DNA of 64,000 nt from Rhynochetos jubatus. Lineage: Eukaryota; Chordata; Aves; Eurypygiformes; Rhynochetidae. The stretch covers positions 6,122,001 to 6,186,000 of the forward strand of contig CM050672.1 in NCBI GenBank assembly GCA_027574665.1, written 5' to 3'. Under the pieces are notes generated by a model. That model had not been told where the DNA came from and ran no database searches. It saw nothing but the letters and a program-made list of their open reading frames with translations. Shown here piece after piece: positions 57,321 through 64,000 of the stretch. The translations under genes were made by a program, and so were the position numbers. Within the stretch, counting starts at the first letter, position 1. Every line of letters begins with the position of its first letter.

Positions 57321-59399
57321 CTCTGTCCTCGCTGCGTATGTTCTGCATACGAGAGAGGAAGAGCACGTGCACGCGGAGGGCAGCGTGCGGGTGCGCGGCT
57401 GGAGGACGCTGTGCGGGCTGGAGCTGCTGCAGGGCTGCGGGAGGGGTGTTGTCCGCACGCCCTGGGCTCGCACGGGGGGTATGAGCGCATTTTGGAGCAG
57501 TTGTCCATGGTTATGAGGATTTCAGCACATCAGTTACCGGGCTGAAACGTGTGCTGAGTTTTTGAGAGATGCCAAGGCGGCTTCAGCGTGCACGCTGTTT
57601 CACTATGGAAAGCAGCCGTGCTGGCAGTGTTTGGAGCGGGATTTTTGGGTATCTATTTAGCTTTCCCATCCTCCATTCCCCTCTCTCCCACCTTCTGACA
57701 CCTGCCAGTCCCTCGAGATTGCCCTGAGGCTGCTGCCTGCTGAGATGGGAATGGTTTCACAAATGTCTCCTGCTTTTAACTTTGCCTTCTCCTGCTTTGC
57801 TGTTGTTCCTTGAGAAAGGTCATTGTGCCTCCATGGCTGGGGTCAGTCCTGATCCCAAATCCAATGCCAGCATCTCGGGGCAGTCTGTGCCACCAAATAT
57901 GGTCAGTGCTGGGAGAGCCGCGGGCAGGCCTGGAGGGGCTTGGAAGGCAGCCATCAGGAGGGCCCTGCCTGCAGAAACCCCCAGGCGCTGTGGTGCTGGG
58001 GTCCAGCTGCGGCCAGGGAGGCACAGGCAGGACTCGGGGCAGGCAGGCAGGGCTGTGCAGCCTCACAGAGCCTTTCTTTCCTCTCCCGGCAGCAACTGCT
58101 TGCAGCTCTCTGTGCACGGGCCGCAGTATGGATTGCACGGAGCCCAGCTGCTCTGCATAAAACAGCATTTTCTTGGTGACTGCTAACTCTTCGAGTATAA
58201 TTTAAGCTAACAACACTCCTTCACTCTGATTTGATAGACTAGGAAGCGTAGGCAGTCACAACCCTTTCCTCTGCTGGGAGCCGTTTGCAGCAGGCCTCAT
58301 ACGTGCAGCCAGCCCCGTGCACGGGGATCCAGCCCCGTTCCTGGCTATGGGGTCTGCCTGCCCCTTGCTGGGGTTCCCTCTCCAGCCCCTTTTCTCTCCC
58401 ACCGTCAGGCTTGTGTCCCCTCCTGCAGAGAGGAGAGCTCCAGAGCCTGGCCCTGGGCTGGAGCGCAGAGGGCACCTGGAAGGTGAGGGGGCCACTGCTG
58501 CCACCAGTGCCCTGCTGCCAGGCTGACACACGCAGGCTCTTGGTGAGACCCCCTCTGCCTCAGCCACCGTCCCGGGGAGCCACGGCCTGCACACACCCAC
58601 CCAGATGGGGCTTGGAGGTCCTGGACAGCGTGTCCCTGTGGCCTCAGCAGCGAGGGACACAGAGTGCCACCAGACCCGTGCCAGAGCAGGATGTCAAGTC
58701 TCTTAGTAACAGCACTGATGGAAATGATGGAAAAAGGGGTGCCGGGGAGCTTTGCAAGCCCCTCTGCAGGCTCCAGTGCCCAGATTCTGTCCAGGTCATG
58801 CTGTCGGCACCTTTGGTTTTCTGGCACTTGCGCTACGATCCGTCTCTCCCTAGCAACAGAACGACCAAATAGCTGCTCGCGGCTGAGGCACTGGGGAGCT
58901 GAGACCACAGATATGCCAGGGGCCTGCTCCAAGGGGACTCCAGCTCCTCAGGCCTACTCTGATGCGGGTTTTGGCCCAAGGCCTGCGTCCCCCTCCTCTG
59001 CCCCTGCTGCCAGGGCTGCTGTGTGCCGGGTGGGCACCACCGCAGGCTTCAGGCCTGTGATGGCCACCAGCACTGAAAGACCTCTCCCCGCTGGCCTCAG
59101 TCCCCGCTGCTGCCTTCCTGAGCAGGCAGACGGGCCGGAAAGCAGCACGCTGCTCTGTTGGGCGTGCTGTCAGCTCAGCAGCCTCCCCGCACCTCATCCC
59201 CGCGCCTCAACCGCAGCGCAGGTTCCTGGTGTGAAGGGACTAATGCAGAAATCCCTTCCCTCCGGCTCCCCACCCGCAGAGGAAGCGCCAGGGCCACTAT
59301 CAGATCTCCGCGGGCTGCTCTGCGGCCCTGTGGCCACGCGTGCAGAGGTGGCACATGCCACCACACGGCCGGATGGCTGCGTGCGAGGGCCACCCGCAC
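57321..59399. other. GC-rich intergenic upstream of SF3A3, no gene seen
   Basis: High-GC DNA with chance frames on both strands. The 533-codon plus-strand frame at 58,664-60,265 begins at a non-ATG codon and reads through SF3A3 exon 1 into its introns, so it is not an independent gene. Confidence 0.4.
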
Positions 59400-60240
59400 A
59401 GCGGCTCTGCCCGGGCAGCTCCCGTGGCACCGCGACAGTTTTTCACGGGCAGGTGGCCGCCCCCAAAGCCTCCCGCCCCGGGGGGGGGAGGGTGTCGCCC
59501 ATCAGCCGTGGTGCCGGCAGGGACCCCGTGCCCAGCCCGCAGGGCCGGGGGGTGAGGCCGGTGGCCGAGCGGGCAGGGCAGCCCCGCCGCGGCAGCGAGC
59601 CGGGCCCGGGTCGGAGGAGCCGAGAGGAACCGGCGTCGGGCACCGGGGCTGCCCGCCCGCTCCGCCCCGCTGGCACCGCGCCCGAGCGCCGACTCCGGGC
59701 CGGAACCTCCGCGCCGGGGCGCGGGCGGGGCCGGAGCCTTCCCGCAGGACACAGCCCGGGCCGGAGCCTTCCGGCGGGGCGCGGGCGGGAGCGGAAGCGG
59801 AGAGCGGCGGTTTCCGGGCGGCGCGGGAGGATGGAGACTATCCTGGAGCAGCAGCGGCGGTACCACGAGGAGCGGGAGCGGCTCATGGACGTGATGGTGA
59901 AGGAGATGCTCACCAAGAAGTCCACGGTGCGTCCGGGGCCGCGGGGGAGGCCGGGGAGTGGGGGGGCAAGGGAGGGGTGGCGGCTGCCCGGGCCCACGCT
60001 CACCCCCGCTCCTTTCCCCGCAGCTCCGCGACCAGATCAACTCGGACCACCGGACGCGGGCCATGCAGGACGTGAGTGCATCGGGACCGGGCGGCGGCCC
60101 CGGGGATGGGGTGGGCTCCGACGGCGGCCCCGGGAGCCGCGCGGGGCGGGCCAGGCCTCTGGTTGCTGCTGCCAGAGCGCCCGGCAGCGAGCGGGGCCTT
60201 TCCCTGCTGACGTCCCCGGTGGCGCTCGGGGCTTGCTTGT
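59400..60240 (+). promoter_or_regulatory. SF3A3: SF3A3 CpG-island promoter
   Basis: The CpG-dense sequence surrounds the SF3A3 start codon and first two exons. There are near-repeated blocks GGGCCGGAGCCTTCC at about 59,728 and 59,758, GC boxes, and ETS-like GAGCGGAAGCGG and TTTCCGGG just before the ATG. There is no TATA box, as usual for a housekeeping splicing gene. Confidence 0.75.
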
Positions 60241-63200
60241 GTTTTTCAGAGGTACATGGAGGTGAGCGGCAACCTGAGGGACTTGTACGACGACAAGGAT
60301 GGGTAAGCGCTCGTGCGAAGAGCTCGTCCCGTGTGCGCATGCCGGAACGTCTCTGGGTGTGTTTTGCAGATGGAGAACTTGGGGGCTCTTTCGAGTCAGG
60401 TGTGAGTAGGAGTAGTGCTGGTGTGTGAGGCCAGGAATCGAGTGTTGGAGAGAAAACCTGCTGGGGCAGGACCCAGATGGCACACTGGGTGTGTTACGGA
60501 TACACATGTTGTTCTCTTCTCGGTTGAAGCTATGGGGGGAGTGTCATGCAGTCAGTTGCAGTAAGTGTCAACCACGGCACGTTCAGCGGAAGGTGTGACC
60601 CGGAGCCTCAAACCGTGAGCCTGGCAGACGCTGAGGTCTGATGTGGCTTGCTGAGGTTTGCCGTCAGCCTCGCTGGAGCTTTGCGTGATCAAAATGCAGC
60701 ACTAGACTTGGAAAAAGATTGTATCGGCGTCAGCGTGTTTTTCTGTCCCGTTGTAACCTGTCCCCTTCCGTGAACTCGTAGCTTACGGAAAGAAGAACTC
60801 AGTGCCATTTCGGGGCCAAATGAATTTGCAGAATTCTACAACAGACTGAAACAAATTAAGGAGTTTCACCGGAAGCACCCAAATGAGGTAAGTAGGTATC
60901 TGCTTCATAAGACAGGTGATCTGTGGTCTGTTGGACCTCATCCCTACAACAAACAGACTTCTTTTTCCAGTTACTGCCCTAACATACAAGTGTTAAGTAC
61001 GCTAAAATGCCACTTGAGAAGGTGTTCAAGGTGAGGGAGTGCTTCAGAGGCAGGATGTCCGCTCCTGTGGGAGCGGTGTGCATAGGAGAGGATTCAGGAT
61101 GCGAACCGTGTTCCCTGCTCGCTGTGTGTTAGCGCAGGAACGTTCAGCTGAGCTGGCGTTTGGCCTTCCTCTTCTCATGCTGGCTAAAGTCAGACTTTTA
61201 TTTTTTTTCTTTGTGCAAAAGGAATGGTGAAGAAATGCTTTGGATAACTTTTCAGTTAGCAGTTTTATCGTCTGCATCCTATTGCGATTTTGTATTAAAT
61301 ATTCTGGGGCATTAGCTGAAGGAATCAATTTTTCTGTGACTTCTGTCTGTTCTCGAAGATCTGTGTTCCGATGTCGGTGGAGTTTGAGGAACTGTTGAAG
61401 GCCAGAGACAACCCGAGTGAAGAAGCTCAAAGTAAGTTTGTGGTTTTTCTCAGAGGCCAGTTTAAGTGAAAATACGGTGCTTGCTTGAGGGGTGTTATTT
61501 AATGAGGTTGTTTGATCGGTTTTCCACGTTTCAGAGTTCCACTGCCCTTTTACTGAATGGCTTCTGAAAATTGTTCTCTTGTCATTTAAATCCTCCTGAA
61601 CCCCTGGAATATTCCCCAGTAGAGGTGCTCCTCTTGAGGAGTGTTCTGCTGTGCTTACGGAGAAGCAGTCGGTGTCTGATCGACGAGTATCCCACTTGCA
61701 CTGTAAACATCTTCCTTAAGCATAAATCAGTCCGCGGTTAATCCTTTCCAAGTTCGTGTGTATCGTAAGTAGGGAAGATTAAGCTCGTAGTAAAGCTCTT
61801 CCCGCTCTTCCCTGCAGATCTGGTGGAGTTCACAGATGAGGAAGGGTATGGGCGATACTTAGATCTGCATGATTGTTATCTCAAGTACATCAATCTGAAA
61901 TCATCAGAGGTGAGTGGCTGCACGTGTCTGGGCAGCTTCCCTGCTTAAGGCCGCGGCGTTTTTCTTTGGTTGGTTCCTGGTTATTTGTTGGAGTGTTTTT
62001 CTTGCACGAGTTTCTTTGCAAATAGCTGTTTCAAGGTCACTTTGTTGCACCTGCAGCTTGACAGCACCTGAATTGAGTGCCGCTTCGTGACTTTCCTCTG
62101 TTCTCTTCGGTTGATCTCTTTCTATCACTGATGTAATAACAGCCGTGTAAAGGGCCTGTGACCGAGTGCTGACCGGCCTCTGCAGCAGTGTTAGCGCGCA
62201 GAGAACCTCCGCAGTCCGGGATGATGCCAGGAGCTAGTGTTTTTCTTCTGGTCTGGAAAGTGGGTGTTAATTTGGCTGCACGTGTGTAAAGTCTGACCCA
62301 AACTTTTTCATTCTTAGAAACTGGATTATATCACTTACTTATCCACGTTTGACCAGCTCTTCGATATTCCCAAGGAGAGAAAAAATGCTGAATATAAGAG
62401 GTGAGCCTTTTTGCCTACCTGCTTCTTTCATGACAGTTGACGCAAAGGAATTTGCTCCTTAAGTGTACAGCTGCTAAGTTTAACAGTCAAACTGAACTCA
62501 TGGACACCGGGTCACTGAGCTGTAGTAACTCAGTCGTGTGTCTGAGCCCTGAGAAAACGTGCAGCGCAGCAAAAAATGTGGAAAGCCACATTCTACTCTG
62601 TGCAATTACTTGATCCTCGAAAATGCTGCATCTGGAAATGGTGTGTTGAAAACCCATAATCTTGGTGAGTTCCCTTTGGAGGACTGGAGGGTAATTGCTT
62701 TCCAAAGCTGCGGTTAGAGGAATATGTTTGAGGTTGATCCTGCGTTAGCTGTGCTCGTGGTTGCTCTGCCAGGTACCTTGAAATGCTTCTGGAGTACCTA
62801 CAGGATTACACAGATCGAGTGAAACCGTTGCTGGACCAGAATGAGCTTTTTGGGAAAATTCAGACTGAGTTTGAGAAGAAGTGGGAAAACGGGACGTTCC
62901 CTGGCTGGCCGGTGAGCTGTCGTTAAATCCCTCTGTATTTGTGGTAGGTTTTCTGTGGATCATGTGGGGAAAGTCCCCACTGAGAGAAGTGTGATACACA
63001 ACTGCACGCCTTGCTGTCACAAAGAGGCGATTTAATCCTCACTTGTGTTTGAAACAAACTTTTTTTTGAGGTTTGCTTATGTCATACCTCTTCTGTTGTT
63101 CCGTTGCTCGATTCAGTGAGGGGATCTTTCATTGTGAAATGAACTGCTTTTCTTCACGTTAGAATATTGCAGCGTGTGAAGCGTTGTAGGATGTCACCAA

Positions 63201-63680
63201 GATGTTGCATGTGGTTTTTCTTGGCAGAAAGAGACCAGCAGTGCACTCACTCATGCTGGAGCCCACCTGGATCTCTCGGCATTTTCCTCTTGGGAGGTAT
63301 GTTTTCAGTGCTCTGCACTTAGGTCCAAGCTCAGTCATGTTGATTCCGTAATTCTACTTGCTGTGCTTTTACCTCTGGCTCTGTGCTCTCTGAATAAACT
63401 TTGATTATGCTGATGGCTTCATTTCTCCCATTATGGGGATGTAACTTGGATGATCTGGTTAGATTTGTCACGCTCCTCATTTGTCCTGGAGGAGTGGTGC
63501 ACCCTTGTGGGTCCTTTCTTGAATGCTGTTCATTGTTTATTTTCATGAGTTAACCCTAACCCAGTTGTGTTTAATAGCTTCTCTCTTACTGTCGTTTACT
63601 TCAATTGAGCAGGAGTTGGCCTCCCTGGGACTGGACAGGTTAAAATCAGCTTTACTGGCCCTGGGACTAAAATGTGGCGG
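59831..63680 (+). CDS. SF3A3: SF3A3 (SF3a60), splicing factor 3a subunit 3, 5' part; runs off window
   Basis: SF3A3 is the 60-kDa subunit of the SF3a complex, which turns U2 snRNP into its active 17S form and helps it engage the branch site. Coding exons are 59,831-59,926, 60,024-60,071, 60,250-60,302, 60,782-60,887, 61,359-61,431, 61,818-61,909, 62,318-62,400, 62,773-62,911, 63,228-63,296 and 63,613-63,680. All introns are GT-AG and phases are consistent, giving 275 codons plus two bases. The human protein has 501 residues, so the C-terminal part with the matrin-type zinc finger lies beyond position 64,000. Hallmarks are the METILEQQRRYHEERERL start, the ISGPNEFAEFYNRLK block near residues 73-87, and a SAP-like helix pair at the current end (SLGLDRLKSALLALGLKCGG). 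It is nearly identical to the vertebrate family, which fits strong purifying selection. Confidence 0.97.
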
Positions 63681-64000
63681 GTAAGGCGCAGTGTTTTTAT
63701 AGTTCCTTCTCAGTTTTTGAGGTCTTGTCTTGCATTCCTTTATGGGATACTTGTTTTGTCACCTCTTGTACACGCGTTACTTTAATGATGTTTGAAAGAC
63801 AAAATACTGAGAACCAGTTGGGATATTGCAATCTGCTGTTTTGAAGTGTCCTGTACTGAAGTCACTTGTAGAAAAGAATTTGGCTTAAGGAATGAAAACA
63901 AAGATAATAGCAAATCTCCCGGTCCCATTAAAGCTAAATGGGGAGTTCAGTTGCGTGCATGCAGGTCGTTCTCGGCAGCGTAAAACTGTGGTTGGACCCG
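63681..64000 (+). other. SF3A3: SF3A3 intron 10, truncated by the window edge
   Basis: The sequence begins with donor GTAAGG and contains no further recognisable exon before the window ends. Confidence 0.8.

Noticed and set aside
58664-60265. 533-codon plus-strand open frame covering SF3A3 exon 1
   Set aside because: It begins at a non-ATG codon and passes through the SF3A3 promoter, exon 1 and introns. Only the part from 59,831 to 59,926 is real coding sequence.

Overview
The window reads as vertebrate nuclear DNA and most probably comes from a bird. Three protein-coding genes with ordinary GT-AG introns encode close relatives of human UTP11, FHL3 and SF3A3. Interspersed repeats are very sparse, and the ones I recognise are CR1 LINE tails, which dominate bird genomes. 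Gene order and relative orientation match human 1p34.3 read in reverse (SF3A3-FHL3-UTP11-POU3F1). From general knowledge this block lies on a GC-rich microchromosome in chicken (chromosome 23). The species cannot be fixed from the sequence alone. Many apparent reading frames, particularly in GC-rich stretches, are chance and are not listed.

Layout. Positions 1-18,283 hold no recognisable conventional gene. GC-rich, unstructured DNA alternates with AT-rich patches full of homeodomain (TAAT), SOX and POU-like words, which resemble conserved non-coding enhancers. By synteny the developmental transcription factor POU3F1 should lie just beyond the left edge, so these patches are probably its regulatory domain. 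This stretch also holds a G-rich minisatellite (about 6.9-7.1 kb), a small isolated CpG island with a striking 64-bp palindrome (16.9 kb), and two speculative short ORFs (15.9-16.1 kb and 17.3-17.5 kb). UTP11 occupies 18,284-23,345 on the minus strand, complete in eight coding exons (253 aa). A CpG island at about 22.85-24.75 kb covers its 5' end and probably also serves FHL3, which leaves in the opposite direction.

FHL3 is on the plus strand. Its inferred non-coding first exon ends at 24,462, a first intron of about 24.5 kb follows, and five coding exons lie at 49,036-51,920 (279 aa). Poly(A) signals follow at 52,123 and possibly 53,688. A GC-rich intergenic stretch at 54-59 kb leads to a second promoter CpG island. 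SF3A3 starts at 59,831 (+) and runs off the right edge after ten coding exons (276 of roughly 501 residues).

The three genes are neighbours by ancient synteny and do not form a pathway. UTP11 is a nucleolar ribosome-biogenesis factor, FHL3 is a LIM-only transcriptional and cytoskeletal adaptor, and SF3A3 is a U2 snRNP splicing factor. I found no CRISPR array, tRNA, rRNA, intact transposon or viral gene, and no convincing new multi-gene system. The most unusual items are the near-perfect palindrome, the SOX/POU element at 12.7 kb, the GC-AG intron in UTP11 and the two unannotated short ORFs.
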